Shown here: piece by piece, positions 1 to 11,576 of the stretch | How positions within the stretch are numbered: position 1 is the first letter of the stretch | Layout: the number at the start of each line of letters is the position of its first letter | NCBI GenBank assembly: GCA_949357655.1 | Contig: CASHTG010000012.1 | Coordinates: 3,720,001-3,784,000, forward strand | Reading direction: 5' to 3' | Length of the DNA: 64,000 nt | Source of the DNA: Parascedosporium putredinis | Lineage: Eukaryota > Ascomycota > Sordariomycetes > Microascales > Microascaceae | The notes under the pieces: model-generated | The model's input: the letters and a program-made list of their open reading frames with translations, nothing else | Told to the model about the DNA's origin: nothing | Databases searched by the model: none | Position numbers and translations under genes: made by a program

Positions 1-1466
1 TATTTGTTTGGTGTTGCGAGTGACAGGCAAAGCAACACCAGTGACAAGCTCTCTCCCCACATGCACTACTCTATTCGCACCCTCGTCAACATGCCCTGCA
101 TAGCTCAGATGACTAATCCGAAGGATGCCAGGCTTGGCGTTTTCCTCGCAAAGACCAAGCCAACCAGCAGCAGGGGCACAAACCCGGACGGATCCATCCA
201 TTCAATGGAGGATCCATGATAATAATAAAAGCAGTATTTAATAACATTGACGGCACGATTTGTTCAGAGGGGCGGAGTGTGCGACCCCGCCACCCGCTCG
301 ACACCGCGATTGAGCATCTCGACTGTTCGCGGAGCTTGTAGAGGAAGTGGCGCTCCTTGTCCTGATTTTGATTTTACAGTATGGATACTGAGTGCCTTAT
401 CCCATCTTTCAGCTGACTGCCACAAACACACTGAACCACTTGTCTTGTATCCAACCCCTTTGTCCCACGTCCTATTTTCTCAGCTTCAATACGAATCCTC
501 CTCTTGGTGCAAATCCACAACATCCTAGGCTCCCAGGGAAGGGAACCATAAAAGTATAGAGAAAAGTACCTCATAAAATTAGGATATCATCTCACTGTGA
601 TCTCGTATCTCTGTGTATTTGATCTTACGTTACGGGGCATTCCTCAGACCCATTGGCTTCGTCGATGGGATCTATGATGTATCCTCATCCTTCGATGGTG
701 GTGGCGCCGGGCAACGGAGCGGGAATGGCTTGGCCATCAAGTCGATGAAAACCACGGGCTAATAATTTGATTTGAGGGTTCAATGTTGTACCTCAATTGA
801 GGTTGCGGGTCACTTCCGCCCAAGGCTGCAGTGCAGCCAGCAGCAGACAAGCAAGCCAGCCCAGCGCCAGCCGGCGAGTACTGCCCTCATCCCACCTCGC
901 CTGCCCCACCAAAGTGTGTGTGGTGTGTGGTGTGTGGTGTGTGGTGTGTTGAGAGCTTGTGGTGGTGTGTCTGTGTCTGCGTCTGTGTCTGTGTGCGTGT
1001 GCTTGTGTGCGTGTGGGCTTGTGTGTGTGCCGCCTGGTCGCGAATCGCCATTTCCTCCCAACCTGTCACCTTTCAGTCCTAGACCTTGCGGCTTTCAAGG
1101 CGCCCAGCACAATTCCCCAAAGGCCATGGTCGCGCCTAAGCTCTAATCCTCCGTCCCACAATCGACCGTCAATCCCGAGATAATTCTCTCGACTCCTCAT
1201 CCACAGCCTGACCGCGACGCTCTTGGATTCATTTTTGACGCTGTATTTTTTTTTTGCCCCTCCTCCGTCGTCCCCCTCCAACCCCCTGGACGCCCACACG
1301 CACCCCGCTATTTCCAGTGAACGTCCCGCCCCGCTTCCTCGAGCCAGTTTCCTCAGACTATCTCGCCAAACCTTCTTCTTCGACGCCATCGACCGACCGA
1401 CGTCGACCCCTCCCGCCCTCGGCTGATCACCATTCCCATTTTTCACCAAGGACGAGTGGTCGCTAG
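1..1466. other. Non-coding 5' flank of the CK2 beta gene
   Basis: No gene is recognisable here. Short open frames exist on both strands but none has protein-like composition. The stretch carries a GT-rich simple repeat (separate entry). Its last 250 bases are rich in C and T, as is common just upstream of filamentous-fungal start codons, so this is probably the promoter and 5' leader of the gene starting near 1482. Confidence 0.6.
914..1030. repeat. GT-rich imperfect microsatellite
   Basis: About 115 bases of imperfect TG/GTGTGG units broken by CTG and GCG steps. It produces long open frames in several phases, such as runs of V, C and W or of H and T, which are artefacts. Confidence 0.9.
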
Positions 1467-1481
1467 ATGGTACCGAGCATC

Positions 1482-2761
1482 ATGTCCACCTCTTCGGGTC
1501 CTGCGGAGACGTGGATCTCGTCCTACTGCTCCACTGTCGGCCACGAATACTTCGCTGAGGTGTCGGAGGATTTTATCGAGGATGACTTCAACTTGACGGG
1601 CCTTCAGACCCAAGTCGCCATGTATAAAGAAGCTCTAGAGGTATGCTTTCCCGGTCGCCTTCATTGGACCCAGACATTGGCTCCCCTCTTCCTCCTTTCT
1701 TTTTGTTTTCCAACGACTCCCCCTTCGCTTAGCCCAGGGGAATAGAGCCCTTATCTGCACGCCGATATCTTTCGTCGGCGCTCCCCGCCCCCGCACTCGC
1801 CCCTTATTTTGCCAACCAGGACAAACGGCCCTGGGCTATCATGGCCGCCTCGGTTTGGAGTGGTTCGCTGACGTTGGAAACACGACGTTTTGTGACGTTA
1901 TTAGATGATTCTCGACGTAGAGCCAGAAGACGACGACGAAGAAGAAGAAGAAGATGAGGAGGACGATGAGGGCGAATCCGGCGAAAATCAAGATCGCATG
2001 ATTGCGAGGCAGGAACGGCGACACGCTACTCACAGCCGGATGGCCAGTGACCTATCCGTCATCGAATCCTCGGCCGAGTTATTGTACGGCCTGATTCACC
2101 AGCGATACATTTGCTCGAGAGCCGGTATCCAGCAGATGAGCGAAAAGTACGAGCTGGGTCACTTTGGCGCCTGTCCCCGCACCAATTGCGAGATGGCTCG
2201 AACTCTACCCGTCGGCCTGTCTGACATCCCCGGAGAAGACACGGTCAAGCTGTTCTGCCCCTCGTGCCTAGACGTATACGTACCCCCAACAGCCGTTTCC
2301 AGACCGTCGACGGGTCTTTCTTCGGTCGCACCTTTGGTGCCCTATTCCTCCTCACCTTCCCCGAGTACGATCTCACGAAGCGCGGCGTCGAGTTCCTCTC
2401 CAACACGAGGATCCAGGAAGGCTCGGAAATTATCAACGGCGTTTATGCTCGAAACATCGCCCCGGGCCTCGGACGCAACCGCATTTACCATCCCAAGATC
2501 TACGGATTTAGAGTCTCCGAGGTGTCCCGCTCCGGTCCCCGCATGCAGTGGCTGAGGAACAGGCCCGAGAATCTGACGGAACTTGACGAAGCCCGCCTCT
2601 ACGCCGAGCACCACCCCGACACGGACGAGGACGAGGACATGATTTCGGGCGGTAAAGCGATCGGCCGGCCCAGGCCGCCCGGGAAGCTCCGGATTAAGAG
2701 GGAAGGCGCCAACGGTAGCCCGATGAATGTAGACACCAACGGCGTCGAGTCGGAGCTATAG
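1482..2761 (+). CDS. ckb1: Casein kinase II regulatory (beta) subunit
   Basis: Regulatory subunit of the CK2 tetramer; it stabilises the catalytic subunits and directs substrate choice in nucleus and cytosol. Exon 1 (1482-1640) encodes the diagnostic N-terminus WISSYC...GHEYFAEVSEDFIEDDFNLTGL. The intron is 1641-1904 (GTATGC...TTAG) and exon 2 runs to the stop at 2759-2761. Exon 2 carries an acidic run, then the zinc-binding pattern CPRTNC...CPSC, then the conserved FFGRTFGALFLLTFPEY block. Repaired length is about 338 aa, usual for filamentous fungi. An in-frame ATG at 1467 is an alternative start; 1482 (MSTSSG) fits the family better. As written the frame breaks in the C5 run at 2283-2287, between DVYVPP and SRFQTVDG; one more C restores it. 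The gene converges on the P450 downstream. Recognition is very secure. Confidence 0.96.
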
Positions 2762-3018
2762 TGGGAACCAGCGGCCGGACGGTAATCCGCAGATTAGGAT
2801 GATTGTAAGGGGCCAAGGGAGAGAGAGGAGGAGCTCAATGGACGGAAAGAAGCATCATGGAATGTGGCACGAAGGAAAACTTTTGGGAAAGACGGACGGC
2901 GTGTGTGCACAGGCTTTCATGGCACGGCGTTCATCGGTGTTGCGGAAATACAATACGAAAAGAAAAAGAGAAAAAAGAAAAATCCAAACTTCATCATCAA
3001 ACCTCCCACCATACAAAA

Positions 3019-3060
<42 letters not shown>

Positions 3061-3323
3061 TGCACACGCACGCGCACACGCACATAGCACGAGTGGGCGC
3101 GCGGCGCACGGTCAGGAGGCGGAACGCCATGTTTCGACGCGAGCTTACTATCTAAGGGCGTTTTGCCTGCAATAGAGAATCAAATTTCTATTCTTTTTTT
3201 TCTTGAGATTTCTTCATGCTCGTGTTTATGTTTTGCAGTGACTACTTTTGTGAACAGGTCTTGCCCGGGAGAAGCTTCCGCACTCCTTTTCTGCTTCATC
3301 ATGTCTTATAAGGCACTGCGTGT
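2762..3323. other. Intergenic region between converging ckb1 and P450 genes
   Basis: Presumed 3' UTRs of two tail-to-tail genes. No gene is seen; it contains a CA microsatellite (separate entry). Confidence 0.7.
3018..3085. repeat. CA dinucleotide microsatellite
   Basis: An almost pure CA run of about 38 bases, extended by imperfect CACGCA units. It lies in the 3' flank of ckb1. Confidence 0.95.
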
Positions 3324-5001
3324 CTACCCACCATATACATCCTCGTCCGTATAGGACCTCTTACGGACGAAGCACGGCAGACCACCCTTCATCGGCAGTG
3401 TCAAGCTAATCGGGCTCTTCCTCTCTGGTATGGTGCCGTCAGGGCCCGGCGTCGCAGCGTCAACAAAATCAAAGCTCCAGACAACGACGGCGAGAACTTG
3501 CACGGCGATGAGCTCGGCCATCTTCTTGCCGAGACAGATGCGGGGGCCACCGTTGAAGACGGGGAATTCACCCACGGAGCGGTTGACGAAGCGGGGAACC
3601 TCACCATCATCGCTGGGACTTATGGTAGGAGACGACGACGGCGACGAGAGGGGGTGAGAGGCTGACGGGGCCGAGGAATAAGAAAGCCAGCGGTCAGGGC
3701 GGAACTCAGCAACGTCGGGGCCCCACGTGATTTCGGAGCGGTTCATGGACCAGGGCGACCAGACGAGGACCGAGTCCTTGGGCAAAAAGGTGCCATCCGG
3801 CAGGGTGGAGGGGGCGGTGGTTTGCTTGATTTCAATGGGGATCGGGGGATAGAAGCGCAGGGCCTCGTAGAAGACGGCAAGAGTGTAGGGGGCCGAGGTG
3901 GGCGTGAAGAGGGAGGGGTCTGGCTCGGACGCGGAGCCGCCGGCGGACCGGAGGATGCGGCGTATCTCGCGGCGCATCTTGGCGGCCTCGTGGGGGTGGC
4001 GCATGAGCAGGTGCAGAGTCCACGTGAGGCCCTGGGCGGTAGTGTCGCGACCGGCGGAGAGGTAGTTGAGGGCGGCATCGGCGACGAGGGTCTCGTCCCC
4101 GATGGCTTCGAGGAGGGACCGGACGAGGGAGCCGGAGATGCCGCCTAGCGCATCCTCGCGTGTCTCCGTCTTCTCCTCATCGCCGCCATCCTCGTCCGCG
4201 GCGGTAGTGGCGGTGGCGTCCCGCCCCGAACGGCGCTCTCGACAATCTGCCGGCCGTGGGCCCTCACGAGAGCAAGGGCCCGGCGGAACCGAAACCCAAA
4301 CAAAAGCTCGGTGAAGCGCCAGAGCGGGTTCTGAAAGCGCTCGGCGGTAGCGCCGCTCGCGTACTCGAACGCGAGGGTAAACTCGTCGTCGGCGTGCATC
4401 TCCATATCGTACGCCATGCGGCCCATGAGCCGCGTCGTAATCTCGTGAAAGACGGCCTGCAGATCCACCCGGCACCGCCCGTCCGCGCGGGCCCCGAGCC
4501 CCTCGACCGCCTCGCGCAGGTATAGTGGCAGCGCCGCCTCCGTGAGCACGCGGAGATTCGCGGCGCTGAGAAAGGCGAGGCCGGCGCGGCGCTGCGCCTT
4601 CCACAGGTGGCCGTCGGCGTTGATGATGCCGTGGCCGAACAGGTCGCGGGAGCGCGACTTGACAAACTCCCCTTGGCGAACGTGCCCTCGTGCCGCAGGA
4701 CAAAGTCGACGCAGCGCGGGTCGCTGACCAGCACGCCCCGCCCTACCGTCGGCACCGAGATTTGCAGCGTGGCGTGTCCGTGTCGTCGCTGGCACGCCGC
4801 GAACCAGGCGAGCAGCTCGTGCCGCGGCCGCAGGAAATGCAGCGCGTTGCCTAGTAGGGGCAGCGTGTTGGGCGCCTTGGGGATCGGCGTCGCTCCGCGC
4901 CGGATGGGCTGCTGCAGGAGCGCGTGGAGGAGTAGCGCGAGGAGGGGCAGCGAGAGCCCGAGCAGCGAGGCCTGCGGGAGCGAGAGGTTCAAAAGGGCCA
5001 T
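3324..5001 (-). CDS. Cytochrome P450 monooxygenase, resembling CYP52/CYP86-clade fatty-acid hydroxylases
   Basis: Heme-thiolate monooxygenase, expected on the ER membrane. The start at 5001 gives MALLNLSLP followed by a hydrophobic anchor and a proline-rich hinge (PIPKAPNTLPLLGN). Visible landmarks by rough residue: I-helix AGRDTTAQ (~320), ExxR as EALR (~380), FRPDRW (~437) and heme loop FNGGPRICLG (~480). The stop is at 3324-3326. Repaired length is about 559 aa, intronless. The AGRDTTA helix, NPLWRFTELLFG and FNGGPRICLG resemble alkane/fatty-acid omega-hydroxylase families, but the CYP family and substrate are inference. The frame is broken twice: near the C4 at 4669-4672 (KGEFVKS context) and in the CCCGCCCC stretch at 4220-4227. 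One extra G on the coding strand at each site restores it. A longer in-frame start at 5109 exists but lacks P450 character. Confidence 0.93.
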
Positions 5002-5969
5002 TAAGGGCGGGGAAGGGGGGCTTGTAGTTTTGAAAAAGGGCTCTCGGCGTCCGCTGACATCGGGCACTGTGAACGCCGTGAGAGAGATGCTAAAGGGGAC
5101 AGGGCGCAAAGAGCGGGAGAAACAAAAACAGAATTAAATCATCTCGGTCATTTGTCAATTTCTCAGCCCGCAAAACATGTACGGACTCTCCAATTAGGCC
5201 AAGTATTTACGCTCCTATCGTTATTAAGGAGAGCGTTGATCTGTCGTCGTGGGATCTCTCATGTTATAACAAGGGGAAGGTCCATGTTCCATCGTTGCGA
5301 CCCAGTCACGTGGGAATGGGTAGATGGTATCGTACTGTGCATCACCAAGTCTTGAGGCGTCAAGACGAGAGCACTACTCCAACCTGATGCGTCAAGATGC
5401 TAGATGTGATCCTTACTAATGACTTACATTGCCGGTGAGTCTTGAGACCTTCATATGAGCATGCTAGATTTCCCAACCCAAGATGATGATGTCAGGCCGC
5501 CAAGGATATTGTACTCAAAAACGGAGGCACAACCACAAGCAAGTGAAGCAAAGACACGATGTCGTCCAATTGTTTACAATAATATGTCAAAATATTTTGA
5601 TCATCTCACGGATCCAAAGCCCGGCCGCAATCCTGATGGCCGCTGTCTATCTACACAAAAACAAATGCTCTTCCCAATTTCAGTGAAGCCACCACCTCCT
5701 CCCCGGTTCCCATCACTCACACAATAGCTGCCGCCCTCACCTAGTCGCCGATTCTAAACAACACCTATCCAAAGATATACAGTACTTGTCCCCATATTAG
5801 CCCCTCAAAACTCCGGTACAATAAATGAGAGAGAGATTAATAAAAAAAAACAAGTCAAGAAAAGAGAAAGTAAGGTGGGGTAGCCCGCGAAGGGGGACAA
5901 TAGCAAAAGCGGAGAAGTGTTGTCCCCAAGGAAAGAAAGAGTTGACCACAATGTCTCAAGATGGGGAAG

Positions 5970-6023
<54 letters not shown>

Positions 6024-6089
6024 GTGAAAGCGAGGGGCCAACATGGCCATCACCCTTACTCCAAAAGTCAACATGTTGTTGAGTCCCCA
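5002..6089. other. Non-coding DNA between P450 and transcription factor genes
   Basis: Upstream flank of the P450 and downstream flank of the transcription factor. No gene-like frame is seen. It contains a GA microsatellite. Confidence 0.7.
5972..6020. repeat. GA dinucleotide microsatellite
   Basis: About 24 uninterrupted GA units lying 70 bases beyond the stop codon of the minus-strand transcription factor, so probably inside its 3' UTR. Confidence 0.95.
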
Positions 6090-8895
6090 TCAAAACAAAT
6101 CCCTAAAGTGGTGAGACACGTTCTCCTCCACAAACCTGCCTAGCGAGTTCGGAGTTGGTAGTAGATCCACCTTGGCGGGACCATGGTTGCCGGCACCGAT
6201 ATAAACATCAAACACCCTCCGCATTTCCGTCATGAGCTGCATCCCATTTGCGCTCTGCGCTATGGGTGGGTCGTGATTATATGGGCCGCCAGGCCGCGCC
6301 GGTACCGGTGCGGATCGGATGGTTGGTCTAGAATACGGCCCGACCTGTGGTAGTTGCGGCACTCGGGCTGCGCTCGAGGCCCCTGACGAAGAGTCGGTTC
6401 CCTCGCCCATGTTGGGCAACGTACCCGCAATCTTGGGCGCCACCTCCTTCAGAGCGTTAAAAGTACGCCACAGCCTCTTCGAAACCCAAGACTTGGCTGA
6501 TAAGTCCTTGACTAGATCTAGCACCATGTAAAAGTGGTCGCGGCACACCGCAGCGAAACGCTGTGGGCAATGCGCCGCCGCTAGAAATAGGACGGCGACG
6601 GATGATGTGAGGAACTGGTGATAAAACACTTGTAGCTTTCGATAAAGATTGCTGCTTGTGTCGAGGTGGTTGAGGAGCCGGATCGTGTCCGACGCCAGGT
6701 GTACAGCCGTCTGCGCATGGCGGGGGTTGTTCAGAATGGTGTGGGCGTTTTGTACGAAGGGCATATAGAGCCACATGCGAAGCTGTGTGATGGGCAGAAC
6801 GTCAGCGCGGATCAAGACGATAGCGGGACCTGGGAGGAAGGGGAGGGAGAACTGGGTACGAGATTAAAGGAGGGAACCCTTACCTGATTGTAGCGGAGAT
6901 AGGTCCAGATGCGCAGCCGCTTCAGATTGTATGAGGACGTGGCGCCTAGTTGCTTATCCTGGCTCCAGTCCTTCATTTTGACTTCTTCGGGCGCGTTGTC
7001 ATACCATTGCACAATTTCGCGATCCAAGTGATCCACCTCGTACGCCGGCATCTCTCGGGCCGCAGGGTGATTATACTTGGATGTGAGCTGGAAGACTCGA
7101 GCTCCGAGCCGCGAATACGCGATCAAAGTCATGAGATACGGGTGGTCCTCCTATACGTAAAAGAAAGAATTAGCAAGTCAGCGAGGTGACGCACACGGGG
7201 AATCCATCCTAAACCCAATGGAATGGCACTATTTGTGGGGGCTATACACGTACCGGTGGAGGAAGCCGCAAATCAATGTCCTCGTCTCTCACGACATATG
7301 GTAGCCCGGCTCCAAAAGACCATAGCCTCTCGTAGATGTAGGAGAACCAAAAGCACGTGAGTGCCGTTTTTCGGTCCTCGTCGATTTCTATGAGCATCAT
7401 ACTGCTTCGGTTGTGAAGACCCAGTTCCAAGCACAGCCTTGACACCTGGCCCATCACCCTCCACGCCAATATCTCTTCGCTCGACAGGAACCGGTAGCAG
7501 GCTAGCAAAATGAGCATAGGCAGGTTCCTCACATTGGTGGCTTCTGCCATGAGCTTCGCGTTGAGCTCCGACTGCATGCTTTCGTACATTCGGTTCGCCT
7601 TGTCGTTGTGACCCTGGTCCTCGAAGGTGAGGGCGCAGCAAATGATGATCTTGAGGAGCAGGGTCATCTCATCATTTAGATTGGGGAGCATGCCGTTCCG
7701 CCTGCTACTCTCCATAAAAGCCGCCAAACTCTGCGCGTGGCTGATGACGGTTTGCATATTGACCACGGGGAACAAGATTCCCACCTCGTCCTCGTGGAGC
7801 CGGCAAAGCCGAATCATCTCGTCGCTCGACATATCCCACAGGGGGTCGGTGGGTGTAGGGGTCCCTGGGGTCCCCCACGCGGAGACTGCTCGTCGGGCTC
7901 CGAGCCAGCCACGTGGATTAAGCTCTTGAATCCAAGCGGAGGTATAGTGGGCGCATCCGTGGCGAAGGGCGCGCCAACCGTTCCTCCCCTGTAAGCCGGT
8001 TTCGGCTGCGTTAACTCGGGCCTATACGCAGAGCCATGGGATAGCACCGGCGATGGCGAAACGGTTGGGGGTCCGCTCGGGGATAATAGCGGTAGCATTC
8101 GGTCTTGGGGGAAGCATTCGAGGGAGCGTTTCGGTTCGAAGGGCGCTCAGGTTCTGGAACAAGCTATCAACCTGCTCTTGGAGTTTCGCTACCTTGTCCG
8201 TCATGGTTCGAAATTCGTCCGACTCCTTGAAGTTGTTTGAACAACAGTTGGGGGCATAAAGGCAAGTGAGGTTGAGATTCCCGCATCGTTGGCAAGGTGA
8301 CTCGCCATTGCATTTTATTTTGCGGCGCTTGCATTCGTTGCTACCGAGAGAGGGGTGTCAGCGTTTTGAGGAAGGCAAAGCTAGAGAAAGGCACGGGGAG
8401 GTGGATAGCTATGGTTTTGTGGAATCGCAATAGCCCGACCAAAGGAGATGCATAAAGAAAAGAGCTTACCAGGCAATCGAGATGTACTATCGGCGGAGAA
8501 GACAAAGAGACCCAAGTTAGTACGTTAAAACATCTCCCAGCCACAGCAAAGTGGCATCACCAAACGAAGCTTGTCCATGATCTAGGACCTGGCACCGAAA
8601 AAGACAGTGCCTAGATCTTGGTGTAGCAGGATTCCACTTACCCGATTCCTTTTACTCCTTTGCTGCTTTGTAGGACCGGCTGCGCCCTCTTCCTCGTCTG
8701 CTTTTCGCTTCGCCCCATTGCTTGCCGATGTCGCTCCATCCGCTGACATGGAGTTTCGCGACGCGCTGGCGTGCGTCGTAGTATGATGTGTCGAGTGCCC
8801 ACGATACATGCCCGAATTATCTCCCCAGATGCCGCAGAGGCGGGAGACCCGGCCGCCATGGTATGTGAAAGAGGGTCGTAGGGTGTAGCGGCCAT
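6090..8895 (-). CDS. Zn2Cys6 transcription factor with fungal-specific TF domain
   Basis: Nuclear DNA-binding regulator. Proposed exons: 8895-8642, 8486-8470, 8340-7254, 7150-6884 and 6782-6090, all with GT...AG introns. Splicing exon 1, the 17-base exon 2 and exon 3 creates RNRYISIAC-NECKRRKIKC followed by PCQRCGNLNLTC, a complete Cys6 cluster at residues ~92-117. A coiled coil follows (KVAKLQEQVDSLFQNLSALR), then a proline-rich linker. The middle-homology region starts at PLWDMSSDEMIRLCRLHEDEVG and contains SSEEILAWRVMGQVSRLCLELGL. Repaired length is about 773 aa. Frame breaks: C4 at 8823-8826, G5 at 8107-8111, G5 at 8067-8071 and C5 at 7872-7876, each one base short. The start at 8895 (MAATPYDPLSH) is a choice; the frame is open further upstream. 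Its targets are unknown. It is 2.7 kb from fumarylacetoacetase on the same strand, so a role in tyrosine catabolism is possible but unproven. Confidence 0.9.
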
Positions 8896-11576
8896 GGGCG
8901 CTCCGGCGGCCGAGGGCCTGCGCTCGCCGGGGTCTGCGTCAGGTACCGCAAGTCGCTTACCTGCGTTTCGATCTGTTCCATTGTTCCATTTGATGAAGAT
9001 ATTTCGGTTTCTTCTAGTCTCTTGCGCTGTTCTGATGCCGTGGGATGATCTCGATCGAGGTGCGAAAAAGGGAAAAATTATGGGATGCCGTATTTCGGAG
9101 TGAAAGGGGAGTTTGCGCGTGCGCGACTCAGCCAAGAGCGACGGGGACAGAAGGTTTGTGGTCGATTTGGTGGGGTTGAGCAGCTGCTTGAGGGAAAATC
9201 GATATTTTTTGTTCCGGTCCCGTCTCGTAGTCGGCGGTTGGTGTAAATGAGAATGCGATGAGGGGAAAGGGATGCGAGACGTAGGTGTTATTCGAGGAAG
9301 CAAAAGGGCGTGAAGATAGATGACGAGAAGGGGGAAAGGGGGAGGGGAGGAAAATGGTTGCGGGAGAGAGAGATAAATCGAAAGGCGGGAAGGAGAAGAA
9401 GAGCTTGTCTCCCGGCGATGAGCGGAATTGTTCTTTGGCGGAGGCAACGCAGGGCAGGGGAACCTTGAACTATCGTCGTAGCATCGCTTGAACTCCGGCC
9501 CAGTCTTAAGCGATTTTTCTTGGTATTCTCATTTGAAACGTGCCCTCTTCCTATTTCCCTTTTATTTTAATTTTTTTGTTCACACCTTTGCCTTTGAAAA
9601 TGATTGTCCGGCACAAACGCCTCACGGCGTAGGATGGGAAAAAAGAAATCAATGAAGAAAAAAGAAAAAAAAAAAAAAGACAAGAAGACGTTCAACAGTG
9701 CAAACGTGCCACACAACGACGAGTCCCTGATGAGAAGAAGCCGGGCGACGACGGACGGGACCTTTCCGAAAGAACGGCACGGAGGAATAGCCAGAAACGA
9801 GGCAAGACGCCGGCGAGCAAGGCGAGAAGGGCGGGATATTCCTCGGCTGAGAGGATTGGAAGGAGCGGTTGGGAAGGGGAAGAAGGGAAGGAGCAAGTGG
9901 TGATGGTGGAATCGAACATCATACAACGGTCCATTATGACTAGGCCAGACTGGACTAAAAGCCGATTCGATCAATAACTATTATTACATACATGTACACT
10001 ATAGCCCCTGTGGGACTGGGACTAGTTGCTGGTATGAAGTGATATACTGCATATGCTGGCTGGTGCGGTCCGGTATTTGCGGTCTAGTCCCACTCGAACT
10101 TGGATCTAGGCTCCGTCAGCCAGCCCCATTCTTTTCGGGGAAACCATCATCCACCATCAATCGTCCTTTCATGCTTGATGCCCGCCCCTTTTCACCCCGA
10201 AAGGGAGGGAAAAAGGGAGAAAATGAAGGAAAGAAAGAGGGAAAGAGAGGAGATGGGGGAAAGGGGAAATCCACTGAGACCTTCGTTCCTGCCCAGAGAC
10301 TTTCTCCTTTCAGCTACAGCTGTCTTCAATCGCTCAGACTGATCGAAAAGTATTTCAACCGACGCTATCTCGACTTGGGTAATTGGCCATGAACATCACT
10401 TTTGAGCTTTTCCTCCACCCCGGGGCTTTTCTCCCAAGGCTGGGCTGGACCGGGCTGGGAAGCGTTAGGTTGGGTTGGTGTGGTGGGCGGTGGGTGGGTG
10501 TCTTGTCGTTCCCCCTCGACACGCAAACATCTACAATTGATGGTGGTGGGGGAAGGCACCACTTGATCAATTGATCCATCGAAGCGTTGAAGGAACCTGT
10601 GTGGAGACGGTCCAGGGCGCTCAAGATGAGCTACCGACACTGTGTTACGACCTAGCTCCACAGTTACGCATTACAGTAAGATCACCCTGCAGATCTATCA
10701 TCGACACGGTGCGCCACCAAGGGTCTCATGTCTCGCTCACCTAGGCAAGCTAGGGAGCTCCTTGCGTTTCCCCAGCCTAGGCACTCGTCCACCAAAAGTT
10801 CCAGCCCTGGGGGTCCCGCGACTGGCTTCCTTGGTTCACCTATGCCCGAAACCTGCCGGCACCAGGAACGAAGGAAGATTGGATGCGTGTCGTGCTCTCT
10901 CGGGAAACATCGTGGCCTCGATGTCTAGCGCGTCTTGGGACTTGCCTAGCGTTGGGCCGCCGATGCACCGATCCTCGAGAGCCGCCTGCTCTTCATGATC
11001 GATATGGCATGGTGCAAATTGGTGCCTTACCCCAGTCGATCGTGACCGGCCCTTTTTACTTTGGGGGAGGGGAGGGGAGGCAGAGCGCAACATCTATGAA
11101 CCCAGCGCAATCTGCAAGTTGAGGCTTTTGCAGATGGTTACTTCGCACAAGCGTTCACGAATGTCGCAATTGATTGGAGAGTGGGCAGTTTTCGATAAAC
11201 ATGGCGCGCGAAAGGTTGATGCAGCAAGCAGCCTGCAACCCGTCCAGTCCCGTTCGTCCATCCATTGGTCTAGGTAGCAAAGGACGGACTTGGTGGTAGA
11301 TCGAGAACAGATGATCATCCAATTCTGGCCTGGGATTTTACCACCACCCAGAGAATGAGATGGATCTACACTACAGGCTTGAACACCGCGTCGTCTGCTC
11401 GGTTGATGGAGAAGGAAAAAGGAAGAAAGAAAAAGAAGAAGAAGGAGAGGTAAAACCGCCCCGGGTGGCGTCTCAATTTCATAAACCTCATCTTTAAGAT
11501 TCTTCATTTCTCTCCCGCCCATAATTTTTGGGGTTTCATTCTCCCCGGCACCGCCATCGGTTCCTTGCTGCAACTG
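8896..11576. other. Long non-coding region between transcription factor and fumarylacetoacetase
   Basis: The first ~600 bases are purine-rich on the plus strand (C/T-rich on the coding strand) and are probably the leader and promoter of the transcription factor. The minus strand is open here without protein-like composition. The remainder holds poly-A and GA-rich tracts and no recognisable gene. Confidence 0.6.

Noticed and set aside
818..1180. Long overlapping frames with runs of V/C/W or H/T
   Set aside because: Translation of the GT microsatellite in several phases; not genes.
8896..9447. Open minus-strand frame continuing upstream of the Zn2Cys6 gene, which would add ~180 residues
   Set aside because: Composition is that of a pyrimidine-rich leader (S, P, L, R runs). 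The start at 8895 gives a more plausible protein.
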